Part shown: in pieces, positions 1 to 6,895 of the stretch
How positions within the stretch are numbered: the first letter of the stretch is position 1
Layout: each line of letters starts with the position of its first letter
Origin: Lachnospiraceae bacterium
GTDB taxonomy: Bacteria; Bacillota; Clostridia; Lachnospirales; Lachnospiraceae
Direction: 5' to 3'
Assembly: GCA_017446045.1 (NCBI GenBank)
Contig: JAFSRP010000018.1
Location: 294,759 to 358,758 of the forward strand
DNA length: 64,000 nt
Translations under genes and position numbers: made by a program
Notes under the pieces: generated by a model
Told to the model about the DNA's origin: nothing
Database searches by the model: none
The model's input: the letters and a program-made list of their open reading frames with translations, nothing else

Positions 1-233
1 TCGACCTCGTCGGTCTCTTCTGTTACCGGGGCGGGTGCAGTTTCCTCTTCAAACCACTCCGGAGGTCCGTATACGCACTCCGGAACATTCTCTGTCGTCT
101 CGTTCTGCGGATTGAAATACTCCGGCGGACCATAGACAGTCTCCGGAATATTCTTCTGGCAGGACATCAGTCCTGCTGCGGCAGCCGCGGTCGTGCCGCT
201 CCATATGATCAGTTTTTTTATACTTTTTTTCAT
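1..233 (-). CDS. Partial lipoprotein-like small protein with YGPP repeats
   Basis: The frame opens at an ATG (231-233) and runs off the left edge, so the C-terminus is missing. The N-terminus is MKKSIKKLII followed by a short Ala-rich hydrophobic stretch and then LMSC, which resembles a lipoprotein signal peptide with the lipid-bearing Cys at about residue 25. The visible mature part carries two near-copies of a VYGPPE(Y/W)F unit (VYGPPEYF, VYGPPEWF), each preceded by a Pro-Glu pair, then an acidic Glu/Thr/Pro-rich stretch. The ribosome binding site is weak. I do not know a function. A membrane-anchored small repeat protein is an inference from the signal sequence and the repeats. Confidence 0.55.
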   Translation of the reverse strand, partial: MKKSIKKLIIWSGTTAAAAAGLMSCQKNIPETVYGPPEYFNPQNETTENVPECVYGPPEWFEEETAPAPVTEETDEV

Positions 234-314
234 GGCTCGGAACTTTCTGTCCGTCTGTACGGACCCGTTTCCTGCAGACAGCATCGCCGTCTGTACCTCT
301 GAATCTCCATTTTT

Positions 315-343
315 ATAATACCATACGTGAATGCTGCCTTCAA
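315..343 (-). promoter_or_regulatory. Sigma-A-type promoter for the YGPP-repeat gene
   Basis: On the minus strand TTGAAG and TATTAT are separated by 17 bases, and transcription would run into the partial gene starting at 233. The 5' untranslated region contains a 10-base direct repeat (GTACAGACGG on the minus strand, at 251-260 and 287-296) whose role is unknown. Confidence 0.5.
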
Positions 344-370
344 TCGTGCAAACGGGTGGTTTTAAGTCTG

Positions 371-1078
371 TCAGATCCCGTCCGTACGTCCGGGATGCGG
401 CAGGCTCCACTCGTAATGTGCCGCAAGCAGGCGCAGTATGAACACGGTCAGCGCGCCTGCCGCCATGGCACTGTATTGTGCTCTTTCCGCAGCGAGGGCC
501 ATAGAACCTGTCAGAACCTCGTCCGGGCCGATCCCGGCTGCCGCGCCCGTATTCCACATCGACACACAGACCAGCGCCCCGATGATGGACGCGCAGGCAT
601 AGAAATGCTTGCGGAAAATGTAGGGCTGGTCGCCCGCCATCACGTCCCGCATCACGCCGCCTCCGACGCCGGTAATGACGCCGACGAAGATCAGCAGGTA
701 CAGACTGGGGTCTTCCACATAGAGGAAGGCCGTCCGGACCCCTACTACAGTAAAAATGCCGAGTCCGAGAGAGTCCATGGCCAGCATCATGCGGTCGTAG
801 TGGAGTTTCTTTTTCTCGATGAGGTCTCTCCAGAAAGGAAAGAAAGTCGGGATAACGGCCAGTGCCGCCACCGCTGCATAGATGGGATGAACGAAGGAAG
901 CCGGCGGCGTCCTTCCCAACACGACATCACGGATGATTCCGCCGCCCACCGCAGTACACAGACCAAGAACGAAAATACCGAAGATGTCCATCTTCTTTCG
1001 AAGTCCTACCATGGCGCCGGAAACGGCAAATGCCACCGTGCCGATCAGCTCAAAGATCAATACAATAGAGGAAAACAT
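371..1078 (-). CDS. TRIC/UPF0126 family membrane protein, probable glycine-responsive channel or transporter
   Basis: This 235-residue protein has about seven membrane helices and two repeats, each with the Gly-rich GGG(I/V)xRD motif (GGGIIRDV near residue 46, GGGVMRDV near 139). That is the hallmark of the UPF0126/YicG-YadS family, which shares the trimeric intracellular cation channel fold. The start ATG at 1078 is preceded by AGGAGG at good spacing. A tandem glycine riboswitch sits directly upstream. This makes glycine, or a process that relieves glycine excess, the likely theme. The exact substrate is not visible in the protein. Family assignment is strong; a transport role in glycine metabolism is inferred from the riboswitch. 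Confidence 0.9.
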   Translation of the reverse strand: MFSSIVLIFELIGTVAFAVSGAMVGLRKKMDIFGIFVLGLCTAVGGGIIRDVVLGRTPPASFVHPIYAAVAALAVIPTFFPFWRDLIEKKKLHYDRMMLAMDSLGLGIFTVVGVRTAFLYVEDPSLYLLIFVGVITGVGGGVMRDVMAGDQPYIFRKHFYACASIIGALVCVSMWNTGAAAGIGPDEVLTGSMALAAERAQYSAMAAGALTVFILRLLAAHYEWSLPHPGRTDGI

Positions 1079-1111
1079 ACAAAAAGAACCTCCTGGTCAG
1101 AAAGAACATCG

Positions 1112-1275
1112 CTCTGTATCTTGACCTGAAAGATTCTTCGTAAAAAACGAATTGCTTCGTCGGTGCAGCAGCCGCTGCTTTCCAGAGGGCTGTCCGGACA
1201 CGGTCCTTTTGCCTGAGAGTTTCACTCCTTCGGCGGCAGTTTCCGCATTGCTGCATTCCTACTCTCTTCCGCATC
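1112..1275 (-). promoter_or_regulatory. Tandem glycine riboswitch (two aptamers)
   Basis: Read on the minus strand, aptamer 1 (about 1275-1197) has the classic landmarks GGAAGAGAG, GCCGCCGAAGGAG and CTCTCAGGCAAAAGGACCG. Aptamer 2 (about 1188-1112) follows after a short linker, with CTCTGGAAAGC, GCACCGACGAAGCAA and ATCTTTCAGGTCAAGATACAGAG. The order and linker match the cooperative tandem glycine riboswitch class. The ribosome binding site of the TRIC gene follows within about 20 bases. I see no clear terminator between aptamer 2 and that site, so control may be translational. Confidence 0.93.
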
Positions 1276-1300
1276 CATCATCCAGCTGAAAAAAACTATT

Positions 1301-1387
1301 TTAATAACGTTCGCTGATCGCCAGTGCCGTGATCGCGATGCCCGTGATCGAAACGATCGCTACGATGGAAATGATCATCTTGCGCAT
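1301..1387 (-). CDS. 28-residue predicted membrane peptide
   Basis: A short frame opens at ATG 1385-1387 with a good GGAGG site about 9 bases upstream and ends in TAA at 1301-1303. The peptide begins MRKMIIS, continues as one hydrophobic helix rich in Ile, Val and Ala, and ends AISERY. It lies just upstream of the glycine riboswitch on the same strand, so it could be cotranscribed with the TRIC gene, or its transcript could be the one that enters the riboswitch. No known family is recognised. The ribosome binding site and coherent single-helix composition are the only support. Confidence 0.5.
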   Translation of the reverse strand: MRKMIISIVAIVSITGIAITALAISERY

Positions 1388-1581
1388 ATCCGTATCACCT
1401 CCGCGTGATATTTATCACTTTATCAGTTCACAGTAATTATTGTACTGGATTCCTGCCGCAAAAGCAACCGCTTTAACTTCTGTACATCTTCCTGCACAAT
1501 CAACCGCGCAGAATCTGCAGAAGATGTTTATATGGCAAAGGTCTGTTTTAAAACAGATACCTGATTCGTCACCTGATAACT

Positions 1582-1616
1582 AAAAAGAAAAAGCAGCCGG
1601 AAAAGATTCCGGCTGC
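1582..1616 (-). terminator. Intrinsic terminator of the choline-binding-type gene
   Basis: A perfect 10-bp stem (GCAGCCGGAA with TTCCGGCTGC, 4-base loop) is followed on the minus strand by TTTTTCTTTTT. It begins 26 bases after the stop codon at 1643. Confidence 0.9.
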
Positions 1617-1642
1617 CGGTTTTCGATCATCCGTAAGAAGGC

Positions 1643-2245
1643 TCAGCGGCTGAAGCAGGTCTCTGTGCCATAGGTATTGTCGATAATACGGAAGTTATTC
1701 TCGTCGATGAAATCGAGTTTCTTCTGACGGTCCTGAGATTCATAGCTGTAGCGGCTGAAGTAGTTGGCAAAGAATTCTGTAGACTGCTGATTGTCCCCAT
1801 AGTAGCTGACAACATAGCATCCGCCGTCAAAGTACACATCGACCGGGAAATCATCAGGCCCATAGTTGTTGATACTGCCGTCCGCGTATCTCTGGCTGGT
1901 GGTGTGATATCTTCCTCCTGCCCGGGAGTAATCTGTTTCGATCTGCATTCCGCTCTCGTAGCCCTTTGTAACAACCTGTCCGTTGGAGACCCATGCGCCA
2001 TCATTATTCACAAGATAACCGTCGGGGGTCATCGCACCTGTCAGGCAGCAGCCGGTGCTGTCAAAATAATAGCACTTTGCCAGCCCGTCGGTTTCGTAGA
2101 TCCAGTTCCAGCCCGTAAGCACGTAGTCATATCCGGTGTTGTAGAACCATCTGCCGTTCTCGTTCACCCATTCACCCGCAAAGGCAGTGCAAGTCATCAT
2201 AACTGCCGCCGCGATTCCTGCGATTACTGCAATCAGTTTTTTCAT
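1643..2245 (-). CDS. Secreted protein with choline-binding-type cell-wall repeats
   Basis: The 200-residue product starts MKKLIAVIAG at 2245, chosen over upstream codons because AAGGAG lies 12 bases before it. A signal peptide ends near AFA-GEW. The mature N-terminal half has aromatic-Gly repeats (ENGRWFYN, TGWNWIYETDGLAKCYYF, NNDGAWVSNG) of the cell-wall/choline-binding type, so it should sit on the outer wall. The C-terminal half, about residues 110-200, has no recognised domain. The promoter at 2291-2319 and terminator at 1582-1616 make it monocistronic. Confidence 0.75.
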   Translation of the reverse strand: MKKLIAVIAGIAAAVMMTCTAFAGEWVNENGRWFYNTGYDYVLTGWNWIYETDGLAKCYYFDSTGCCLTGAMTPDGYLVNNDGAWVSNGQVVTKGYESGMQIETDYSRAGGRYHTTSQRYADGSINNYGPDDFPVDVYFDGGCYVVSYYGDNQQSTEFFANYFSRYSYESQDRQKKLDFIDENNFRIIDNTYGTETCFSR

Positions 2246-2290
2246 GGTCGTTTCTTTTCTCCTTTGCATTGTTTTTTTTCTAACACACTT

Positions 2291-2319
2291 ATTATACAAC
2301 AAAAATGTCATAATGTGAA
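2291..2319 (-). promoter_or_regulatory. Sigma-A-type promoter of the choline-binding-type gene
   Basis: TTCACA and TATAAT are separated by exactly 17 bases on the minus strand. The gene starts about 40 bases downstream. Confidence 0.65.
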
Positions 2320-2384
2320 CTGCTTGAAGTCTTTCGGTTTACACAATTGGGGAGCTCCCTTCCCGGGATCCGCATCGCCGCCGG

Positions 2385-3434
2385 TCAACGTTTCTTTTTT
2401 TCCTTCAGTTTGCGGCGGTATTCCTTCAGCAGTTCATCATGATCATGATGCAATGCGGTTGGAAAAGCTTTCACGAGACGCCCGGGGCCGAAATAGGGAT
2501 GCTTATAAAGGCCGGCCCGTACAGCCTCATACTTCGCGGTAAGCTCGTCCCTGTGCTTCCGCATTTCCGCGAAGCTGCGCTCCAGTTCGTCAGCGTCCGC
2601 CTCAGCTGCCCTGAGCTTTTCTTCATGCAGTTCCTCGTAGCGCGCTTTGAGCGCTTCCTTCTTCCGCATTCCCTTTTCTTCCAGTTCCATTCGGGATTCC
2701 TTTGCCTTGATTTTCATCTCAGACGTGATCATGGAGACCTGCTCTCTGCCGTCTTCGATTGCTTCTTCAGCCTTTTCCCTGCTCTCTTCGATTACTGCCG
2801 CCGTGCGGATCGTCCCCTGGCCGATCTCTCTGCTCATAGTATCACTGACAGCACGGATCCTGCGCCGGAGATCATCCAGCTCCGCAAGGTCGCGGTTGAG
2901 ACCGCGTACTGTAGCTACGGAAACAAACAGGTCGACTGACGCTACCGCATACGAAAGCAGCAGGATCGCCCAGCCCAGAACAAGGGGGAACAGTGAGACA
3001 GTCAGTGCTTCCACAGTGGGATGCAGGATACGATAAATGAACACAGTCCCAAGACCCCAGAAAATGCTGAACCTAAGGCAGATATAGCCATGAAAATTAA
3101 AAGGTTCTTCGGAATAATCCCACCACCGCAGGTGGAAAAGTCTGTCCAGCGCCCAGCCACCGAACAGTTCGATAGAAGTCGTGAGCGCCATCCCGCCGAA
3201 AAAAAGAGCCAGAGCATTATTGTCCGCAGGGTTTTCGCTGATCGTGTTGAAGACGGCCAGGATCGCCAGCATACCGAAGCCGTAGATCGGGCAGACAGGT
3301 CCGTTCAGGAAACCGCGGTTGATCACCTCGCCCAGTGTCAGAGCGTGATACGCTACCTCAACACACCAGCCGAGGAACGCGTATATGATAAAAAACCAGA
3401 GGATATGGTATAAATCCATGCCGCCGATCAGCAT
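2385..3434 (-). CDS. CmpB-like (DUF1113) membrane protein with C-terminal coiled coil
   Basis: The start at 3434 (MLIGGMDLYHILWFF) is fixed by AAGGAGGG just upstream, giving 349 residues. The first about 190 residues hold five to six membrane helices with the motifs GWCVEVAYH, NRGFLNGPVCPIYGFG and WDYSEEPFNFHGYICLRFSIFWG. These identify the putative ABC transporter permease CmpB family, although no ATPase is adjacent. The remaining about 160 residues are a highly charged Glu/Lys/Arg coiled coil that ends KEKKKR, probably cytoplasmic. The biochemical role of the family is unclear. It is divergent from the degV gene and the promoters overlap. Confidence 0.8.
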   Translation of the reverse strand: MLIGGMDLYHILWFFIIYAFLGWCVEVAYHALTLGEVINRGFLNGPVCPIYGFGMLAILAVFNTISENPADNNALALFFGGMALTTSIELFGGWALDRLFHLRWWDYSEEPFNFHGYICLRFSIFWGLGTVFIYRILHPTVEALTVSLFPLVLGWAILLLSYAVASVDLFVSVATVRGLNRDLAELDDLRRRIRAVSDTMSREIGQGTIRTAAVIEESREKAEEAIEDGREQVSMITSEMKIKAKESRMELEEKGMRKKEALKARYEELHEEKLRAAEADADELERSFAEMRKHRDELTAKYEAVRAGLYKHPYFGPGRLVKAFPTALHHDHDELLKEYRRKLKEKKKR

Positions 3435-3464
3435 AAAGTTCCCTCCTTGAAAAAGATGTTTTCC

Positions 3465-3493
3465 AGTATACAATAAATCGCCAGATTGTGCAA
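3465..3493 (-). promoter_or_regulatory. Promoter of the CmpB-like gene
   Basis: TTGCAC and TATACT are spaced by 17 bases on the minus strand. The -35 overlaps the -35 of the divergent degV promoter, so the two genes could compete for polymerase. Confidence 0.5.
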
Positions 3494-3514
3494 AGACACT
3501 TGTTGTGCTATACT
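3486..3514 (+). promoter_or_regulatory. Promoter of the DegV-family gene
   Basis: TTGTGC and TATACT are spaced by 17 bases on the plus strand. The -35 is weak but the position relative to the start at 3581 is sensible. Confidence 0.4.
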
Positions 3515-3580
3515 TTACAAAGTTTACAATATTTCGGCAACCATCCTCCGAAGCACAGATCTCAGAGAGAATACAGATAC

Positions 3581-4450
3581 ATGAAGATCCGCATTTCAAC
3601 CGATTCCACCGCAGATATTCCCGTTTCCCTGCAGCGGGACCTGGATATCCCCGTGCTGCCCCTGACCATTGAAACTGTCGAAGGGCAGGAATGGATGGAC
3701 GGTATAGACGTGACGACCGACAGTTTCGCTGATTACCTGGAAAAGGCAGAGCAGCTGCCTACCACGGCTGCTGTCCCGCCTTTGGATTATGTCAACTTAT
3801 TTGAAAACACTTTTGCCGCGGGATACACAGACCTGATCCACGTAAGTCTCAACGGATCCGGTTCCTCCACTTTCCAGAACAGCATCCTGGCAAGGGAGAT
3901 GTTCTATCAGGACCATCCGGATGCCAAAAACAGCTTTCGCATACATCTGCTTGATTCCCGTACCTACAGCATGGGCTACGGCCTCGGCGTGATCCATGCC
4001 GCTCGTATGGCCCGTGAGGAAAATGCTTCCGTCGACAGGATCCTCGAATATCTCGAGGACTGGATCGCCCACAATGTGGTGCTCTTTGTTCCGCTGGAAC
4101 TGAGCTTTGTCCGTAAGTCCGGCCGTATCTCCGGTGCGGCTGCCCTGATCGGGGACGCGCTGGGACTGAAACCTGTCATCACCTTTGAAGACGGATCCGC
4201 TAAGACCCTGGAAAAGGCGCGGGGTGAAAAGATGGCCATGCGCTCAGTGATCCGCCTGATGAACGCTACACGCTCTCCGGGTACTCCGATCTCCATCGTC
4301 GGCGGCGCGGACCCTTCAGTCAATGCAGCCTGGGACGCTATGGTTCGCAAGGAGATAACCGACACATCCGAGATCGTTGCAGCGCAGCTCGGCTGCGTGA
4401 TCACCATCAACTCCGGACCGAAGGCCTTCGGCATTATTTACCGGATCTGA
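3581..4450 (+). CDS. DegV family fatty-acid-binding protein
   Basis: The 289-residue product starts MKIRISTDST at 3581, where the conserved DegV fold begins; the frame extends upstream but those residues do not fit the family. Motifs include STDSTADIP near the N-terminus, PTTAAVPP (the usual TSQPS-like loop), SLNGSGSSTFQNS and FVRKSGRISGAAALIG. DegV proteins bind a single fatty acid. Some (FakB) present it to the kinase FakA, but no fakA is in the window, so involvement in phospholipid synthesis is only a family-based guess. A terminator follows at 4496. Confidence 0.88.
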   Translation: MKIRISTDSTADIPVSLQRDLDIPVLPLTIETVEGQEWMDGIDVTTDSFADYLEKAEQLPTTAAVPPLDYVNLFENTFAAGYTDLIHVSLNGSGSSTFQNSILAREMFYQDHPDAKNSFRIHLLDSRTYSMGYGLGVIHAARMAREENASVDRILEYLEDWIAHNVVLFVPLELSFVRKSGRISGAAALIGDALGLKPVITFEDGSAKTLEKARGEKMAMRSVIRLMNATRSPGTPISIVGGADPSVNAAWDAMVRKEITDTSEIVAAQLGCVITINSGPKAFGIIYRI

Positions 4451-4495
4451 ACGCAGCCTGTGTTCTGTTCTCACATAATATTCTGTTTCCGCTAA

Positions 4496-4526
4496 ACGGC
4501 ATGATCCCAGGATCATGTCGTTTTTG
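4496..4526 (+). terminator. Intrinsic terminator after the DegV gene
   Basis: A 12-bp stem (ACGGCATGATCC with GGATCATGTCGT) is followed by TTTTTG, 45 bases after the stop codon. Confidence 0.8.
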
Positions 4527-4614
4527 ATCTGTTTTCTGTCCTGTTCTGTCCTGCCGCATAGTTTCGCATTGATACACTCTCTTAATTGAATCTTAACACG
4601 GCTGCGCCTTCCCT

Positions 4615-4701
4615 AGAAAAAAGCTGGAACCTTCTCCCGATTCTCCGGAACTGATCCAGACGCATGTGGGGATCGGATACCGGATGCTGAAGCTGGAATA
4701 A
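4615..4701 (+). pseudogene. C-terminal remnant of an OmpR/PhoB-family response regulator
   Basis: One frame reads RKKLEPSPDSPELIQ followed by THVGIGYRMLKLE and a stop. This matches the end of the OmpR winged helix, where family members read RKKLEPDPxxPxxIxTVxGxGYRF. No start codon, receiver domain or recognition helix is present upstream, and a stop codon lies only a few codons before RKK. This is a decayed fragment, probably left by deletion of a two-component system. Confidence 0.7.
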
Positions 4702-4706
4702 TAATA

Positions 4707-4745
4707 TCCGGGAACATTGCTGTTCCCGGACATTTTCTGCTTTTC
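4707..4745 (+). terminator. Intrinsic terminator after the response-regulator remnant
   Basis: A perfect 9-bp stem (TCCGGGAAC with GTTCCCGGA) is followed by CATTTTCTGCTTTTC on the plus strand. It probably once served the lost regulator gene. On the minus strand it could also help end trxA transcription. Confidence 0.65.
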
Positions 4746-4779
4746 TTTGTGATTTATACGGTCAGTACCGATTTAATTA

Positions 4780-5091
4780 TCAGATCTGGCTGTCGATCCA
4801 CTTTGCCAGAATGGGCTCCGGCATGAAGCCCACCTTCATATCCACAGCTTCCCCATTCTTAAGGAGCATAAGGGATGGAATGTTCTGGATCCCATACTTT
4901 GCGGCAAGATCCATGTTCTCGTCGACGTCAGCGTTAAAAAACTCGATCTTTCCGGCATATTTCTCACTCAGGGAATCGATCACCGGGGAAACCATCTTGC
5001 AGGGTCCGCACCAGACTGCGGAAAAGTCGATCAGAGCGACCGGTGCAGCTGCTGCAGCAGACATATCATTGTTCACGATCTTTGTAACCAT
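4780..5091 (-). CDS. trxA: Thioredoxin
   Basis: This 103-residue protein has the active site WCGPCK near residue 27, the cis-proline motif NIPSLML and the usual thioredoxin length. The ATG at 5091 is preferred to an in-frame TTG at 5097 because AGGAGG lies 7 bases upstream of it. It is the last gene of the gpx-trxB-trxA operon. It should receive electrons from the flavoprotein encoded upstream and pass them to the peroxidase and other cytoplasmic disulfides. Confidence 0.95.
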   Translation of the reverse strand: MVTKIVNNDMSAAAAAPVALIDFSAVWCGPCKMVSPVIDSLSEKYAGKIEFFNADVDENMDLAAKYGIQNIPSLMLLKNGEAVDMKVGFMPEPILAKWIDSQI

Positions 5092-5203
5092 CTTCAAACC
5101 TCCTGTATCATTGATCCGTACCCGTTAAAAGGCACGCTTCCATATTTATTGTAACAGAATCCGGGCTTTTTACAACATAAGCCTTATCACCCGATCGACC
5201 GCT

Positions 5204-6100
5204 TTATGCATTGATCCTTTTCAGCTCGTCCAGGTACTTTACCGCGGAAAGCGCGGCAACATTGCCTTCACCGGCCGACTTGATATACTGATAAGGCGTG
5301 CCGGTCACGTCGCCTGCAGCAAAGCAGCCGGGAAGGCTCGTCGCCATCTGGCGGTCGACAGCCACGTGGTTGTCCCTGACCTCGATTCCCGGGATCAGCT
5401 TGTCCGGCGCAACGCTCTCACGGAGAACGAACACACCGCTGACCTCATAAGTGTTTCCCGCATCGGTACGAAGCACCTTGCTCTGCATGCTGCTGCCGCT
5501 TTCGATTCCGATCACCTTTTCCCTGATCAGCCGGGTACGAGCGCCAAACCGCTCGGAGATATCTGCGGCATCGTCCACCGTATACATAGGGAAGTACAGA
5601 ACTTCTTCACAGACCTCGCTCAAGAACCTGGCCTCCGCTTCTTCCTTTTCATTATATCCGACTACAGCCGTCTTCTTACCCCGGTATAAAGGCGCGTCAC
5701 AGGTCGCGCAGTAGCTTACGCCACGGCCGAGGAAATCATCCTCTCCGGGAAGGGACCTGCTGGTATTTACGCCGCTGGCAAGGATCACCGTTGTCGCTTC
5801 GTACATCATCTCCCCGCCCTGGAGCACAAAGTAATCTCCCATAGCGTAGACAGAGCTGATGCGGTCCTCCGTGATCTCAATCCCCATACTGTCCAGGTGT
5901 CCTTTGAAAGCCGCAGCCATATCTTCACCCTTTATATGAGGAAGACCGGGATAGTTCTGGATCTCGTGAGCCTTTACCATCTTCAGGCTCAGGTCCGCAG
6001 ATCCGATCAGGATGATCTTCTTGTTGCGGATCGTAGCCGTGATCGCCGCCGAAACGCCAGCAGGACCAGTGCCGAGTATCGCGATATCATATCTTTCCAT
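5204..6100 (-). CDS. Thioredoxin-reductase-family flavoprotein, possibly ferredoxin-dependent
   Basis: The 298-residue protein has the FAD motif GTGPAG (10-15), the redox pair CATC (131-134) and the C-terminal FAD motif AAGDVTGTPYQY. The order and length match low-molecular-weight thioredoxin reductase. The NADPH-binding module is abnormal. Where family members carry GGGxSA there is VGYNEKEEAE (147-156), and the HRRxxxR phosphate-binding stretch is replaced by YFPMYTVDD. Loss of both motifs is typical of pyridine-nucleotide-independent relatives such as the clostridial ferredoxin-dependent flavin thioredoxin reductases (FFTR). It sits between gpx and trxA, so thioredoxin is the obvious acceptor. 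The electron donor is inferred. Confidence 0.85.
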   Translation of the reverse strand: MERYDIAILGTGPAGVSAAITATIRNKKIILIGSADLSLKMVKAHEIQNYPGLPHIKGEDMAAAFKGHLDSMGIEITEDRISSVYAMGDYFVLQGGEMMYEATTVILASGVNTSRSLPGEDDFLGRGVSYCATCDAPLYRGKKTAVVGYNEKEEAEARFLSEVCEEVLYFPMYTVDDAADISERFGARTRLIREKVIGIESGSSMQSKVLRTDAGNTYEVSGVFVLRESVAPDKLIPGIEVRDNHVAVDRQMATSLPGCFAAGDVTGTPYQYIKSAGEGNVAALSAVKYLDELKRINA

Positions 6101-6186
6101 CGTTTTCCTTCTCCTGAATCAGCTTAAAACCTTGTCTTTATTCATGCCTCACCCGAATCAAAGCCTTGTCCGTGCCATAGACAGGA

Positions 6187-6729
6187 TCAAAGCAGCTTTT
6201 CGACACAGGCGCGCACATCCTTCATATCTGCCGTCGGCTCGAAGCGGGCAACGACATTACCCTCCCTGTCGACCACGAACTTAGTAAAATTCCACTTGAT
6301 GTCCGGGGTCTTCTTGTAATTCTTATCGATCTTCATGAGCAGCGCGCTCATGGCGATCCCTGCCGGGCTTAAGCCAAAGCCTCCGAATCCCTGCTGTTCC
6401 TTGAGGAAGGCATAGAGCGGCAGCTGGTTTTCTCCGTTGACATCTGATTTTTTCATCTGAGGGAACTGCGTGTTGTAATTGAGGGTACAGAACTCATGGA
6501 TCTCCTCATCCGTACCGGGCGTCTGGCCGGCAAACTGGTTGCACGGAATATCCAGGATCTCGAGGCCTTTTTCGTGCAGGTCCTCATACATGCTCTCAAG
6601 GTCCTTGTAATGCGGCGTGAAACCGCAGCCGGTAGCAGTGTTGACAACAAGGACCACCTTGCCCTCGAAGTCCTTCATGGAGACATCTTCGCCCTGTCTG
6701 TTCTTTACAGAGTAATCATAAAAGCTCAT
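6187..6729 (-). CDS. Thioredoxin-dependent glutathione-peroxidase-family peroxidase
   Basis: The 180-residue protein has the complete catalytic set of the family: Cys35 in NTATGCGFT, Gln69 in CNQFAGQTPG, and Trp146-Asn147 in IKWNFTKFVV. Cys81 (HEFCTLNYNTQFP) is placed like the resolving Cys of thioredoxin-dependent members. Cys35 is a true Cys codon, not a selenocysteine UGA. It would reduce hydroperoxides in the cytoplasm using thioredoxin. It is first in the operon with trxB-like and trxA genes, and AGGAGG precedes the ATG. Confidence 0.95.
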   Translation of the reverse strand: MSFYDYSVKNRQGEDVSMKDFEGKVVLVVNTATGCGFTPHYKDLESMYEDLHEKGLEILDIPCNQFAGQTPGTDEEIHEFCTLNYNTQFPQMKKSDVNGENQLPLYAFLKEQQGFGGFGLSPAGIAMSALLMKIDKNYKKTPDIKWNFTKFVVDREGNVVARFEPTADMKDVRACVEKLL

Positions 6730-6782
6730 CGTTGTACCTCCTGAACTTATCTTTTAATTATTAATAACTCTTTACGTCTCTT

Positions 6783-6811
6783 ATTATATTTGATAAAATA
6801 TAATTTGTCAA
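6783..6811 (-). promoter_or_regulatory. Consensus promoter of the gpx-trxB-trxA operon with embedded inverted repeat
   Basis: On the minus strand TTGACA and TATAAT are both perfect and separated by 17 bases. The -10 and spacer (6783-6804) form a perfect 9-4-9 inverted repeat with arms ATTATATTT and AAATATAAT. A repressor bound there would block RNA polymerase. The AT-rich symmetry recalls Fur/PerR-type operators but does not match the PerR 7-1-7 box. The regulator is therefore unknown. Confidence 0.8.
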
Positions 6812-6834
6812 TACATTATTATCTTGATATGAAA

Positions 6835-6881
6835 GAATACAAAGAGTCCCGCCTTTCCCATATAACGAAAAGGCGGGATCT
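6835..6881 (-). terminator. Terminator of the export-system operon
   Basis: A stem of at least 10 bp (TCCCGCCTTT with AAAGGCGGGA) lies just after the stop codon of the adaptor gene at 6896. The following minus-strand tract CTTTGTATTCTTTC is only moderately T-rich. Confidence 0.65.
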
Positions 6882-6895
6882 CTTTATTTTATCCG

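Noticed and set aside
232-310. 26-codon upstream frame overlapping the YGPP-repeat gene
   Set aside because: Its ATG lies at the predicted transcript start with no ribosome binding site.
1050-1274. 74-codon frame through the glycine riboswitch
   Set aside because: The bases are explained by conserved riboswitch structure, and no ribosome binding site is present.
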